The notes: generated by a model not told the origin, from the sequence alone. A DNA stretch of 64,000 bases from Neocallimastix lanati (nom. inval.) (GCA_016946835.1 JACVTC010000001.1:2142501-2206500), one strand, 5' to 3'; counted from the stretch's first letter, positions 1 to 12,581 are shown. Numbers and translations: made by a program.

Positions 1-940
1 GAATCGATATTTTCAATTGATTTTTCTTGTTCTAAACTTTCATTATTTTCTTTTGGTTCAATAATTTCAGATGATTCTTGTTCTAAATCTTCATTTTTAA
101 TTTCAGATTCATTATTTTTAATTAATTCTTCTTGTTTTAATTGATTTTTATTTTCGTTTGAAATGTCAATTTCGCTGATACTATTATCTGTTAATTCATT
201 TTTTTTATATCGTTTTTCTTTTTCAGTTTTATCATTATCTATAATGTCGATAGTATCATTGTTATTTTGATTAATTTCTCTGATAGTTGGTTCATCATTT
301 ATTTCTTCAGTATTATTTGTTTTATCTATTATTTCTTCTATTCAGATTTATGATATATATAAATAATTCAAAGAATGTATAAAAATTTAATTTCATTATT
401 ATTAAAATAAAATTTTATATAATTATATAAAGATAATATTGTTAATTTATTTTTAATATATACTATATTTTAAAAAGATGATTTAAATGTTCGAATATAA
501 AATAATTCAATTTATTTAAAACTATTAAATTAATATTGCAAACCTTCTATATCATTGTTTTGATTTTCGGCTGATTCAATAATTTCACTAATATTATCAT
601 CTTCTTTTGTATTTGAATTTGATAAGTGATTATCAATTATATTTGTATTTTCGTTTTCAGTATCACTTGTAATTTCAGATTTACTACTACTGCTACTAAC
701 TTCATCCTCTATATTCTGAATAATTTTATTCTTTTCAGAAATTCGAATCTCTGAAACATCAATATGAAGTAAAAATGGCCAACATAATTTTCTTAATTCA
801 CTTGTTACAAACCCTCCTTCGGTTCTTGAGAGATTACGTAATGTATTTATATCATTATTATTTAAAGCTTCTTTAATTTTATTTATTTTATTTTTTTGTT
901 TTTCATTAAGATTATGTCTTCTATTTCTTAATGATATCAT
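1..940 (-). CDS. TBC-domain Rab GTPase-activating protein, N-terminal part (TBC1D20/Gyp8-like), runs off the window
   Basis: Partial gene read leftwards. Exon 1 is 940-544 and starts with MISLRNRRHN; exon 2 is 337-1 and continues past the edge. The donor is G|GTTTGC after 544 and the acceptor is AATAG before 337; phase 1 carries across and removes the in-frame stop near 530. Residues about 15-60 (basic helix, then ALNNNDINTLRNLSRTEGGF, then ELRKLCWPFLL) match the start of the TBC domain in TBC1D20/Gyp8, where 'EGG-x(4)-LR-x(2)-WP-x-LL' is typical. The rest, from about residue 65 onward, is a long Glu/Asn/Ser-rich acidic insert. Catalytic Arg and Gln fingers would lie outside the window. Known family role: activating GTP hydrolysis by Rab1/Ypt1-type GTPases at the ER-Golgi. 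The subfamily is inferred from the N-terminus only. Confidence 0.72.
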
Positions 941-1776
941 TATTATTTATTTTTATTGAATATATTAAGTAAAGTCAAAAAATTTAATTTTATTTGTTAT
1001 TAAAATTAATATTATTATTAATAGATAATAAGTTTATAAATTTTAACTAAATTTTATGTACTTTAAAAATATATTTTAACTATAAATATATAATATATAA
1101 ATTGATTTGTTGATTTAAATTCTTTAAAAACCACTTCATATATTATAAATAATTTTTTATTTAAATTTTACTTTATTTTTTTTTAAAATACTTTTTTAAA
1201 GATTTTATTAATGATAAATAATAATAAAAGACTAATTTATTATGAATAGATAAAGGTTTTTAATAAATGTATGAAAAAAAATTGATACATTAATTCTTTA
1301 TTGTAATGCTTTAAATGACTTTTATATTATATAATTCATTTATTATATAAATAAATAAATAAATAATAAATAAATAAATAATAAATAATAAATAATAAAT
1401 AAATAAATAATAAATAATAAATAAATAAATAATAAATAATAAATAAATAAATAATAAATAATAAATAAATAAATAAATAAATAACTAATTAATTAATTAA
1501 TTAATAAATAAATTTATATGTAAATAAATTGATGGATAAATAAATACTTGATTAAATATTTTTTTATTAACCATTTTTTAATTAAAATTATATTATAATT
1601 ATTTGATTTTACATTTCTTCAAAATTAGCTTTTTTTTATATTATTATTTTACTTTTATATTTATAAATTTATTAAAAATAATAAGTATAAATAACAGGTT
1701 TATATTAACTTTTTTGGTTAATTATAATATTAAATAATTTAAAATAAATATAATAAATTATAGACATTGAATGATA
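941..1776. other. Spacer between the TBC gene and the AAT tract
   Basis: No coding sequence seen. It should hold the 5' region of the TBC gene. About 1339-1505 is a mixed AAAT/AAT microsatellite (TAAATAAATAATAAATAA pattern). Confidence 0.7.
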
Positions 1777-2166
<390 letters not shown>

Positions 2167-2408
2167 TATTATTGTTTAATATTTATTTATTAATAATTAG
2201 ATATATAACGCAAGTGTTATATAAATGGTTAACAAAGATTTAAAGTACAGATAAAATTACATGTTTTTATATTTAATTGTGGCTTGTTCTAGATACATAC
2301 TAATTTATATTTTAATTTGTAATTACAATATATTTAATATAATTTAATATTTTATTAAACTTAAGCTAGACTATAACTTTATATTAATAAAATTAACATA
2401 CGTTAACA
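2167..2408 (-). repeat. 3' LTR of copia copy A
   Basis: Starts (element sense) TGTTAACGTATG and ends AAACAATAATA; the far boundary is fixed by comparison with the inner LTR end, which shares exactly these bases before the primer-binding site. The polyprotein stop codon lies a few bases inside this LTR. Confidence 0.93.
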
Positions 2409-5400
2409 CTCCCCCTCAAATTAGATTTTTTAATATTAAAAATCTTATTTGCAAATATACTCATTTTTGTACCATTAACATCTTTAGTGAGAGCGTCAGC
2501 TAACATTTCTTTTGTATCTTTGTATTCTAATTTTACTTTCCTTTTTACTATATTATCTCTATTAAAATGAAATCTAATATCTATGTGTTTTAACTTTGTA
2601 TTGATTTCACCATTTTCAATAGTTATTTTACTTGCTAAATTATCTGTGAAAATGGTAATTGTTTTATTATAATTTATTAATTCTTTTAAAATATTTCTGA
2701 TCCATAGAATTTTTTTAATATTTTCGGATGTGCTAATGTATTCTGCTTCTGCTGTAGACGTAGCTACACATGTTTGTTTTTTAGAAATCCAGCATATGGG
2801 ACTGTTTCCCATAAGTATTATTCCACCAGACGTAGATTTCCTGTCATTTAGATCACCTCCAAAATCGGCATCAGTGTATGCTATTATTTCCCCTTGTCCA
2901 TCATATACAATTTTATAATCTTTAGTACTATTTATATATCTGAAAATATTTGTTATTTTATTCCAGTCTGATATTGTGGGTTTTTCTGATTTTCTGGCAG
3001 CCTTGTTCACGGAGAATGCGATATCTGGCCTTGTGCATTTTGATAGATATATTAAGGAACCTATAGCACTCTTGTAGATTGTTTTATTGAAAGGTTTATT
3101 ATTTTCAGAGATAGTGTTGTCTCCTGTGCATGGTGTTTTTCTTTTTCTCATTTCTTTTATATTAAATTTGTCTAATATATTATTTATAAAACTATTTTGT
3201 GATATAATATATTTATTCTTTTGTTTTTCAATTTTTATGCCAAGTATGAATTCGGCTGGTCCACAATTTGATATTTTAAATTTTTCTTTAATTTTTGTAA
3301 TTATATTTTGTATTTCTTTGTCTTCACCAGTTATGATCATATCGTCTACATATAAACCTATGATGCATTTGGTTTTATTATTCTTTGAATATTTAAATAT
3401 ACACTTTTCAGATTTTATTTGTTTAAATCCATTTTTATTTAAAAATTTTGTAATCGTTTGGTTCCATTGCCTACCGGATTGTTTTAATCCGTATAGTGCT
3501 TTATTGAGTTTCCAGAATCCCCGCCCAAAGTTAGTATCACCTAGTGGAATAGTAGTGTAAATATCAGTATCTAATGGAGCGTTGAGATACGCAGCTTTAA
3601 TATCTAATTGGTAGATATTCCAATTAAACTTAGCTGCTAAAGCGATAATAAGCTTTAATCCATCAATGTTTAAGGTAGGAGAATAAGTAAGTTCATAATC
3701 AATACCTCTACGTTGTTTAAAACCTCTAGCAACTAGGCGAGCTTTAAATCTAACAATATTATTATTAGAGTCTTTTTTGGTAGCAAAAACCCATTTTGTC
3801 GAAATAAGATTTTTGTTTTTAGGAATGTAATTAACGATGGACATAACATTATTATTGTATAAATTATTAAGTTCATCTTGTATAGCTTTATACCAGTAAT
3901 TTTTATTAGGACAATTAATAGCTTCATTAAAACTATTAGGTGTATCAGAGTAAATTGTAAAAACCATTTTTTCATTATTGGAAACATCATATTTAGGCCG
4001 AGAGATATCATTAGTAATATTAAAGAAAGTTTCAGGACTTAAAGAACGTTTGAGTACGGACTGATTGTTAATCCCTGTCATATTATCAGTCATATTTACA
4101 TCTTGGTCAGAAATAATGGAAATAATATTATTATTAATGTAATTAGTATCAGAACCTAAATCATGGTTAATAGAATAAGAATCCTGGGGAGTTTTATCGC
4201 CAATAGGAATAACATCATTTTCATCTAAATTTGAACAATTATAATTGTTAATTGATAGATTATCATCAACAACATTATCTAGTAAATTTTCATTAGTAGC
4301 AATAATATTATTATTAAAATTGTCATCTTTAATATTTTTAGTGACAGAATCTTCATTATTTAAAGATTTATTAAGGGAAAGTTTAAATGTTTTATCAAAA
4401 GTATCATTTGTTACAGATGTATTGATTTTATTATTATCATTAATTATATTTTTATTATTGACATTTTGAAAAAAAATTTTATTAATAAATTTTTGATTAA
4501 TTTTTGAAAAATTTTTAAGTTTCATAGATTTATTACTGTTATCATTAATTTTATGTAACTTATTATCTTTATTAATAAATGTTGTAGATTCACGTGATGT
4601 ATTAAAAGATTTTAATTTAGTGGAATTATTATTCATAATATTATTATTCTTCGTCATTATTGGGTCTGAATTTAAATTATAAGATTTAATTATTTTACCA
4701 TTATCCAATGGTTGTAAATTAAAATTTTCTTCATTTTTTGAATAATTTTTATTATTAAAATTTTTTTCATTTTTAAATTTAGAAATATCAATATTTTCTT
4801 TAAGCGTTTTTACAGGAGTACTGGCAGGGGAATTTTCGGTTGGCTTGGAATCATTTATATTTGAGTTAACAGTATTAATCAGAGTCGGTAAAACGATATC
4901 ATTTTTACAGGATTTTTTACTATATTCCTTATGGGTAATTGAAGGATTTTCAGCATCTTTTCCTTTTTCTGCCCAATTATGTTTATTTTTATAAGAATAA
5001 CTGCATTCACCTTTTTCAATGTAAGAATTATTTACCACGTTTTTTAATGAATGATTCAAATTATTTTTATTGTTTACATGGATATTGGTAAATATAAAAT
5101 CATTATTATTATTATTTAAAGAATTGTTATTGACCTTTTGAAGTATATTTTGGTTTTCTAGTACTGTGTTAGTATTTTGTTTATTATAATTTTTATTTAA
5201 ACGAACTATATTATTGTTACTATGTTTTACATTAGTTGAAATTTCATTATTTACTTCAGAAATTACATTTGAATTAATATTATTTTTTGCGTATAAATTA
5301 TTTTGTTCTAAAGTAATATTGTGTTTATTGTTATGTGTGTTATTTGTTTTATTAAAATCCAATAGTTTATTTGTTTTTGTGTCCTTTTCTAAGGTTATGG

Positions 5401-8278
5401 TTTTAATTTTGTTATTTTTATTGTTTAAATTAATTATATCGTCGTTGTTAATATTATAAACCATATTTTCTTTACCTTTATCTATATTTTTATTATTATT
5501 CATATTATCTAAAATATTAATAATTATTTTCGTGTTATTATCATGTAAATTATTTTCTGCTTCTATTTTATTATCCTCGTTATCCATGTTCATATTGTTT
5601 AAATTATCGTTTACAATAATGTTATTTAAATCAATATTATTATTGTTTTCATTTAAATTATTATTTTCATTGTTTAGAACATTATTTATGTTTTCTATAT
5701 TATTAATTATATTTTCATTTATAATATGATTATTTTCATTATTATTATTATTTACTATATTATTATCAATTTTTGTAAAAGAGAAATATGGGTCCACAAA
5801 TCCTTCTTTCTCATATATATAGTTTGCTGGACATTCCTCTAAACATTCTACTTCTCTGACATGGTGTATTCTTTTGTTTTTTATGTCCATAATCCTATAT
5901 GAGTAATTTTTCTTGCTAAAACCAAGAAATATTCCTTCCTTTGCTTTTGGAGTGAAATTGGATTTGTTTTCCATATTATCAATATAATAACATTTACATC
6001 CAAAAGTTCTTAAGTGTTTTAAAGAAATACTTTTTCCTGATATGACTTCATCAGGTATTAAATTATTATTTCCTTCATGAGGAATCATATTATACAAATA
6101 AGCCGCATGTCTTACTGCATATTCCCAGAAATTTTCAGATAATTTTGCCCAAAATAATAAAGTTTTAGCTGTGTTTTTTATTGTTTGATTTATCCTTTCG
6201 GCTTTTCCATTATTTTCTGGACAATATGGTGGAGAGAATGATTTTTCAATTCCATTATCTTTACAGTATCTTCTTATTTTCTTATTTTTATATTCTTTAC
6301 CGCCATCTGTTTTAAATATTTTAACTTTATAATTATCAAATTGATTGTTAAGGTATTTTAGAAAATCGATTATAATGTCTGGCGCTTCAGCTTTAGATTT
6401 TAAAGTGAAGAGCCAAACTTTCCACGAATATTCGTCCAAGAAAGTTATAAAATATTTTTTGTCATTAATAGAACTGTTATATGGCCCCGAAATGTCAGAG
6501 TGTATAACTTCAAGTATCTTGTTTGATTTAGGATTGTTCCCATTATGTGGGGAATGCTTCATTTTTACTACTTTACATTCTTTACATTTTGGGATCTTGA
6601 TCTCGTGTAGTTCTAAATGTTTAGAAATATTTCTTATATATTGATGGCCCATTCTTCTGTGCCATATTTCTAGACTGTTTTGCCCTAAGTCATCTAATGA
6701 TAAAATATTTTGATTATTTATTATACTTTTTGTGTTTATTTTAAATTGATTAAAATCAGTTGATAGAAACGTTCCGATAACATTTTTATCACAGTCAGAT
6801 ATAGTCAATTTTACTTTTTCTTGACTTATTGGCTCAATAACGGATGTTATACCTATTTTTGCGAATTCGATGGCACTTATCAAGTTTTTATGTGCCTTTT
6901 TTGAATATAACACTTTGTTTAATTTTATATGGTAGTTGTTTATGGTAAATTCACAACTACCATATCCTTCAAAGTCTAAAGTAGTATTGTTTGCACATCT
7001 TAGTTGTACAAAATCTTCTTTATAATCTTTCAAAAGGTTTTTATCATTAGTTACATGTTCGTAAGCTCCACTATCATAATACCATTCAACTGTTTCGTTA
7101 CTTTCTATATTTCTTTCAATTATGTTTACAGATTTTTCATCATTATCTATATTATATGGTTCATTTATTGATTCAATTAGCAAAGCATCATTAATATGTG
7201 GTTCACATAATGGTCTGATGTCTTCAAAATTATCATCTCTTTCGCTGTCACTTTCTTCATATTTAGAAGTTATTTTTTCCACTAAACCAAATGATTTTAA
7301 TTCTTTTTCTTCATTTTTATGGTTTTTCTGGTAGAGTGATTGTTGCCTCCCTTCTTTTTTGTTTTCTCTTGCTTTCATATTGTATTTACAATCTTTTGTG
7401 AGATGTCCTCTTATCTCACAAATATGACAATATAAATTTTTGTTAGTTTTGTTATTGTTTCTGTTTATTTTCTTAACAAAACCTTTTCCTTTATGATAGT
7501 TTTTATTTTTATAACGTTTTTCAATTAGATCTATATCCATTGGATCATCATGATCATCATGTTCATCCATTGTATTTTCCCAATTTTCTAGATATGATCT
7601 AGCTGAAATTCTATCTTTTATACTTTCATATAATTGTCTGGCGGTAGTTTCTAAAGTTACATCTATAATGTTTTTAAAGTCATTTGGTAAAATATTGAAC
7701 ATGTACTTTAATTTTTCCCTTTCAGTCAAATTTACTCCGGCATCTTCCATTTCACCGAATATTTCATTTACGCTATCAGCCATCTTCATTATTTGGCTGC
7801 GGTCATTTGCCTTAAGTTTTCGCAATTTCTTGAGCCAGTATTCAGTGTCATTATTCTTATCACCGTATTTTGAAGTTAGTTTTTCCATAATTGTGAATGT
7901 TTTCTTCATTCTACTAACTTCCCTTAATATTTTTTCTTCAACGTTTTGAATCACCATAAGCATTAACTGAGAGTCTTTCTCTTCTGCTTTAGCAATGATT
8001 CTATTTCGGTTTTGAGTAAACACTTCATTGTAGTTTACATTTTCTCCACGATTTAATTGTAATTCCTCAATAATCTTCAGGATAGCTTTTACCGTCTTAG
8101 ATTCTTCATTAGGATTAAGTCTATAGTTATTATCCTTCAGGTGAGAGATAACATCTTCTTCAATGAATTCTTCCATTCCATATCTCCTAGCTGCAGTCAT
8201 GATAAGGAAATTCCATGTGGCAAAATTGGATACACCACGAAGACGTTGGTCCTTAGCTAAGTTAAATTGATAGGCCAT
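2393..8278 (-). CDS. Copia Gag-Pol polyprotein of copy A, 1961 aa
   Basis: One long frame with domains in copia order. Gag occupies about residues 1-300 with a CCHC zinc knuckle at 284-297. An aspartic protease follows near 395-410 (WYYDSG region). Integrase spans about 545-830 with an HHCC zinc-binding start (WHRRMGH, then CKEC). An Asn/Lys/Asp-rich spacer covers about 836-1445. Reverse transcriptase spans about 1455-1700 with YVDD near 1640, and RNase H about 1800-1930. Most copia polyproteins are nearer 1300-1450 aa; the excess is the spacer. Gag and Pol share one frame, as in many copia elements, so no frameshift signal is needed. The frame ends just inside the 3' LTR. The element is treated as a whole-looking, recently inserted copy. 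Confidence 0.93.
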   Translation of the reverse strand: MAYQFNLAKDQRLRGVSNFATWNFLIMTAARRYGMEEFIEEDVISHLKDNNYRLNPNEESKTVKAILKIIEELQLNRGENVNYNEVFTQNRNRIIAKAEEKDSQLMLMVIQNVEEKILREVSRMKKTFTIMEKLTSKYGDKNNDTEYWLKKLRKLKANDRSQIMKMADSVNEIFGEMEDAGVNLTEREKLKYMFNILPNDFKNIIDVTLETTARQLYESIKDRISARSYLENWENTMDEHDDHDDPMDIDLIEKRYKNKNYHKGKGFVKKINRNNNKTNKNLYCHICEIRGHLTKDCKYNMKARENKKEGRQQSLYQKNHKNEEKELKSFGLVEKITSKYEESDSERDDNFEDIRPLCEPHINDALLIESINEPYNIDNDEKSVNIIERNIESNETVEWYYDSGAYEHVTNDKNLLKDYKEDFVQLRCANNTTLDFEGYGSCEFTINNYHIKLNKVLYSKKAHKNLISAIEFAKIGITSVIEPISQEKVKLTISDCDKNVIGTFLSTDFNQFKINTKSIINNQNILSLDDLGQNSLEIWHRRMGHQYIRNISKHLELHEIKIPKCKECKVVKMKHSPHNGNNPKSNKILEVIHSDISGPYNSSINDKKYFITFLDEYSWKVWLFTLKSKAEAPDIIIDFLKYLNNQFDNYKVKIFKTDGGKEYKNKKIRRYCKDNGIEKSFSPPYCPENNGKAERINQTIKNTAKTLLFWAKLSENFWEYAVRHAAYLYNMIPHEGNNNLIPDEVISGKSISLKHLRTFGCKCYYIDNMENKSNFTPKAKEGIFLGFSKKNYSYRIMDIKNKRIHHVREVECLEECPANYIYEKEGFVDPYFSFTKIDNNIVNNNNNENNHIINENIINNIENINNVLNNENNNLNENNNNIDLNNIIVNDNLNNMNMDNEDNKIEAENNLHDNNTKIIINILDNMNNNKNIDKGKENMVYNINNDDIINLNNKNNKIKTITLEKDTKTNKLLDFNKTNNTHNNKHNITLEQNNLYAKNNINSNVISEVNNEISTNVKHSNNNIVRLNKNYNKQNTNTVLENQNILQKVNNNSLNNNNNDFIFTNIHVNNKNNLNHSLKNVVNNSYIEKGECSYSYKNKHNWAEKGKDAENPSITHKEYSKKSCKNDIVLPTLINTVNSNINDSKPTENSPASTPVKTLKENIDISKFKNEKNFNNKNYSKNEENFNLQPLDNGKIIKSYNLNSDPIMTKNNNIMNNNSTKLKSFNTSRESTTFINKDNKLHKINDNSNKSMKLKNFSKINQKFINKIFFQNVNNKNIINDNNKINTSVTNDTFDKTFKLSLNKSLNNEDSVTKNIKDDNFNNNIIATNENLLDNVVDDNLSINNYNCSNLDENDVIPIGDKTPQDSYSINHDLGSDTNYINNNIISIISDQDVNMTDNMTGINNQSVLKRSLSPETFFNITNDISRPKYDVSNNEKMVFTIYSDTPNSFNEAINCPNKNYWYKAIQDELNNLYNNNVMSIVNYIPKNKNLISTKWVFATKKDSNNNIVRFKARLVARGFKQRRGIDYELTYSPTLNIDGLKLIIALAAKFNWNIYQLDIKAAYLNAPLDTDIYTTIPLGDTNFGRGFWKLNKALYGLKQSGRQWNQTITKFLNKNGFKQIKSEKCIFKYSKNNKTKCIIGLYVDDMIITGEDKEIQNIITKIKEKFKISNCGPAEFILGIKIEKQKNKYIISQNSFINNILDKFNIKEMRKRKTPCTGDNTISENNKPFNKTIYKSAIGSLIYLSKCTRPDIAFSVNKAARKSEKPTISDWNKITNIFRYINSTKDYKIVYDGQGEIIAYTDADFGGDLNDRKSTSGGIILMGNSPICWISKKQTCVATSTAEAEYISTSENIKKILWIRNILKELINYNKTITIFTDNLASKITIENGEINTKLKHIDIRFHFNRDNIVKRKVKLEYKDTKEMLADALTKDVNGTKMSIFANKIFNIKKSNLRGSVNVC

Positions 8279-8338
8279 CTTAATACTTTGTTAAAATCGA
8301 TTTTTAAATTTAAAGCTTTGTAATTTATTATAGAGTAC

Positions 8339-8352
8339 TGAGACTCTTAATC
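8339..8352 (-). other. Primer-binding site of copia copy A
   Basis: In element sense GATTAAGAGTCTCA directly follows the 5' LTR. It is complementary to the anticodon arm of eukaryotic tRNA-Lys(CUU) (TGAGACTCTTAATC as remembered from the human gene), not to a tRNA 3' end. This points to half-tRNA priming. Confidence 0.7.
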
Positions 8353-8594
8353 TATTATTGTTTAATATTTATTTATTAATAATTAGATATATAACGCAAG
8401 TGTTATATAAATGGTTAACAAAGATTTAAAGTACAGATAAAATTACATGTTTTTATATTTAATTGTGGCTTGTTCTAGATACATACTAATTTATATTTTA
8501 ATTTGTAATTACAATATATTTAATATAATTTAATATTTTATTAAACTTAAGCTAGACTATAACTTTATATTAATAAAATTAACATACGTTAACA
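8353..8594 (-). repeat. 5' LTR of copia copy A
   Basis: 242 bp, looks identical to the 2167-2408 LTR when read base by base. It is followed by about 26 bp of AAT repeat (8595-8620). Confidence 0.93.
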
Positions 8595-9893
8595 ATAATA
8601 ATAATAATAATAATAATAATATTCATTTAATTATTTAATCCAAATGAGGTTATTATTAAATAAAATAGCAATATATATATAATAAATAAATAAATAAATA
8701 AATAAATATATAAATTTTATAATTTGTATAACATAAAAGAATTTTAATTATTTTTATTTTTTATAATTTTTTTTCATTATTTATTATCATTTTAAAATTT
8801 TACTTTTTAACAAAAAATTAGAATATTTGAATTAATTAATTATATATTAAATTATCCAATCATGAAATGACTTATCCTTCATATCTTAATAAATAATTTC
8901 ATAATTAAATTTCCTTTTAAAAAAGATTAATAAAATAGTTTATTTTTAAGTAGTATTAAAGGTGAACTTTTTTTTTTTTTTTTTTTTTTTTTTATTTTAT
9001 TTTATTTTATTTTATTTTATTTAATTTTATTTTATTTTATTTTATTTTATTGTTATCTGTAACTTTCATTAAAAATTTAAACATTTTCATAGAATGAAAT
9101 ATTGAAATTTTTACAATTCTATTATAAAATAATATATATACAATTCTATTGTGGAATAATTATATAATTTCAATTTGCTCAACTATATATTATATAATAA
9201 GATATTTAATATAATATTATAACATCTTTATTAGTAATAAAAGTAAATATTTTATATTTAAATCGTTTTGTTAGTATATACTATATTTATATTACTTAAT
9301 ATTAATGTAATCGTTGTAGTATTAAATTTATAATACAAAAATTAATATAATTGAAAAGAAAAATAAAAAGTTATTTGAAAATAAAATTAATGTTATAGTG
9401 TAAAATTTATACTAAAAAATATTTATATTGAACAAAGGAATAAACAGGAAAAGATATATATATTAATTGAGACACTTTCAACATAAAGTAAACCATTTTA
9501 TCATTATTTCTTTTTATTTTCATTTTTTTTATTATAGAAAATATATTTTCATTTAAAATAAAGAAATATAGATTTATACATAAATATATATAACATTATA
9601 GATAATTTATTTGATAGATATATAAACTATATAGTATATAAAATAAATACAAAAGTAATAATAGAAAAATAAAAATAAAAATAAAAATAAAAATAAAATT
9701 ATATAAAACAATAATAAATTGAAACTACAACAATAAAAGAAAAATAGTAGCATTTTTAATATAATAAATAAAATATTACAGATATTACACAATAATAATT
9801 ATTTATAAGAAAATTTTTTGTTGCGCATATATAAATAAGCAACATTAATGATATATAAATAAATTAATTGAAAATAATAAGCAATTTAATAAA
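8595..9893. other. Spacer upstream of the amino acid transporter
   Basis: No gene seen. It holds a short AAT tract (8595-8620), an AAAT run near 8684-8706, a T-run at about 8970-8992 followed by (ATTTT)n to about 9050, and (AAAAT)n near 9665-9698. The transporter promoter should lie at the right end, but no motif stands out from the AT-rich background. Confidence 0.65.
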
Positions 9894-11394
9894 ATGAATA
9901 CCCAAGAATATGAAACATTAAATGATAATGAAGACTTTGAATTAAATGATTTGAATAAAATTAAACCAAATATATCTAAATCAAAAAATGAAACCGGAAC
10001 AGTTTTTTCGAGTATTGTAACATTATCAAATACATTATTAGGTTCAGGAATGTTAGCTATGGTAATACAAAAAAAAAAAAAAAAAAAAAAAAAAAGAAAT
10101 AACATATATATTATATACATGTTAAATTATTGTTATTTTCATTATTAACATATCTTATCATTGATTTCGCGTTGATATTAATATAAATATCATTTATAAT
10201 AAAATAATTTTAACATGTTACGATATATTATATAATAATAATAATAATCTATAAAATATTAACAATTTTATTTTGAAAAATTATTATTATATTTTAATTT
10301 GATAATTTTTTTTATATTCAATGATATAATATTTATGATGATATAATATAAAAAAAAAAAAAAAAAATTAATATATATTTATCATTAGCCTGCTGCATTT
10401 GCAGCGGTAGGTTTATATTTTGGGATTTTAAGTATTCTTGTTTTTGGTTGTGGTGCACTATTTGGTTTATGGTTACTAACAAGATGTGCGACTTATACAG
10501 GAAGAAATTCATCATTCTTTTCATTATCAATGATAACATTTCCACAAGCTAGTATATTTTTTGATTTAGCCATATCAATAAAATGCTTTGGTGTTAGTGT
10601 TTCCTATTTAATAATTGTTGGTGATCTTGTAAGAAAAAAATTAATTTTTTTTTAAAAAATAATTTTGTAATAATTAATTATATAAATAATTATTTAAATT
10701 ATTTATTAAATATGTAATAAATTAATATTATCTTAAATTATTAATATATGTGATTTAAATATTCAATTATTAATAGATGCCAATAGTTACTATTGGTCTT
10801 TTTCCGAGTATTCCTTTTAATTCGATATTGTTAACAAGAGAATTTTGGATTACGATTGCTGTAATAACTATTATTCCATTAGCATTTATGAGAGTAAATT
10901 TTTTTTTATTAAAAGAGAAGAAAAAATTAAATAAAACATTTAACATATATCATTTTATCTATTTGATTTAATAATAATAATGATAGTAATAATAATAATT
11001 ATAATAATAATAATAATATTATTATTATTAACTTATTATTATCTAAAAACTTTATTTATAATATATCTAATGTAATGAAAATAAATAATGAATAGAAATT
11101 AGATTCAATGCGTCATACTTCATTTATTTCATTATTAGCTGTTGTATATCTTCTTTTTATTGTTGTTTATTATTTTTATGTTCCATTTGAAGTTAATAGT
11201 GCTCAGCAAAAAAGGCAATTAAGCAAAGATTCAAATCCAGAAATCAATCTGTCATATCCTAAAAACCCAAAAATAGAGAAATTTAAATTTTCTATGGATT
11301 TTTTCAAGAATTTACCAATTTTTGTTTTTGCTTTTACATGTCATCAAAATGTAAGAATGAAAAACTCATCACTTTATATAATAAAGTCGTAATT

Positions 11395-11432
<38 letters not shown>

Positions 11433-12581
11433 ATTTTGCTATTAATTTTTTGATAATTATTAATTTTTATATAAATTTATATATTCATTTAATTATAATA
11501 ACATATATATACTCATAAAAATATATATTTTAATATTTTGATATCCATTATCATTATAAAATAATAATATAATACAATTATATTAATAATTTTTAAGGTA
11601 TTATCAGTATATAATGAAATGAAAGATAATCGTCAAAAAAATGTTAATAAAGTTATAATCTCATCTATTAGTTTTGGTGCAATTTTATATTGGATTGTTG
11701 GCATTTATGGATATATAACTTTTGGTGATAAAACAGATTCCAATGTTATATCAATGTGTAAGTTTACAATTTAAAAAAAAAAAATTAACTATTTATTATT
11801 AATAATATATATATATATATTAATATAAATTATACTTGTTCCTAAATTCGAATATATATATATTATTATTATTATTTTTATAATTATTTTGTTTTATTTT
11901 ATTTTTTTATATATATTAATATTAATACTATTATTTAATATTAATAATATTATGATCTTATTATTATAGTTATATATCTATTTAAATAATATTTGAGTTT
12001 AATTTTTCTTAGTAATATTTAATTTCATTTTTTTCATTTTTTTTTTATTATAATTTTATTACATAATTGTAGATCCATCTTCAAGTAATATTATATTATT
12101 TGGTCAACTTTCTATGGTAATTATGGTAATGTTGAGTTATCCATTGCAAATGTTCCCATGTCGATTATCTTTAGAGAAAGTATTTTATAATTTAAAAAGA
12201 ATTCTTAATCGCAATAATGAAGGAAGTAGTTTACTTAATCCAACGGCTGTCTCTTTAATGGATAATTCATCCATATCTGCTCATGATCAACCCATGTCAG
12301 ATAGGAAATTTTTTTTCATGACTCTTTCTATCTTAGTTTGTTCCTATGTTTTAGCTTGTAGTGTTAAAACATTAGGTATTGTATTATCCATTGTAGGTGC
12401 TACAGGTTCTACGATGATCTGTTATGTTCTTCCTGGAATTCTCTACTATAAATTAGAAACTGAAAATACAAGAATGAATTCCAGAAAAAGAAGTAATACT
12501 GTATATGCCGCTTTATTTATGTTTATTATTGGTGTCATTCTTATGATTGTATGTTTATTATCCATTTGTTTATTTGAATAA
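9894..12581 (+). CDS. Vacuolar-type amino acid transporter (AAAP/SLC38 family, AVT-like), 6 exons, 482 aa
   Basis: Exons 9894-10061, 10389-10628, 10777-10893, 11096-11350, 11598-11757 and 12073-12581 join in frame at GT-AG borders (1449 nt). The protein starts with an acidic tail, then TVFSSIVTLSNTLLGSGMLA|MP-type helix 1 (G-S-G-M-L-A-M-P), a hallmark of AAAP transporters. About ten to eleven hydrophobic helices follow, including FVFAFTCHQN before VLSVYNEM, the conserved helix 5-6 region of SLC38/AVT proteins. The loop around residues 355-400 is hydrophilic. The closest known type is the yeast AVT5/6/7 and metazoan SLC38 group, which move neutral or acidic amino acids across vacuolar/lysosomal membranes. 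Substrate cannot be read from sequence. Intron 1 holds a poly-A run. Convergent with the ORF at 13610-13972. Confidence 0.88.

Larger units (their letters stand above)
2167..8594 (-). mobile_element. Ty1/copia LTR retrotransposon, copy A (looks whole, young)
   Basis: Element of 6428 bp on the minus strand. Two 242-bp LTRs (8353-8594 is the 5' LTR, 2167-2408 the 3' LTR) start with TGTTAACG and look identical on reading. The primer-binding site lies at 8339-8352 next to the 5' LTR, and a G-rich polypurine tract abuts the 3' LTR. A single gag-pol frame fills the interior with integrase before reverse transcriptase, the copia order. The 5-bp flanks are ATAAT on both sides, inside an AAT microsatellite (about 130 units on one side, about 9 on the other). 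The absence of visible LTR divergence implies very recent insertion. Its LTRs are 5 bp shorter than those of copies B and C, so it belongs to a slightly different sub-lineage. Confidence 0.95.

Noticed and set aside
3087-3560. 157-aa frame antisense to the copia polyprotein, repeated in each copy
   Set aside because: Shadow of the reverse transcriptase coding strand; no start context or family of its own. The same holds for the other antisense frames inside copies A-C.
10062-10148. Continuation of the first transporter frame past 10061
   Set aside because: It runs into a poly-A tract; the GTAATA donor after 10061 and the conserved M-P join at 10389 show this is intron.
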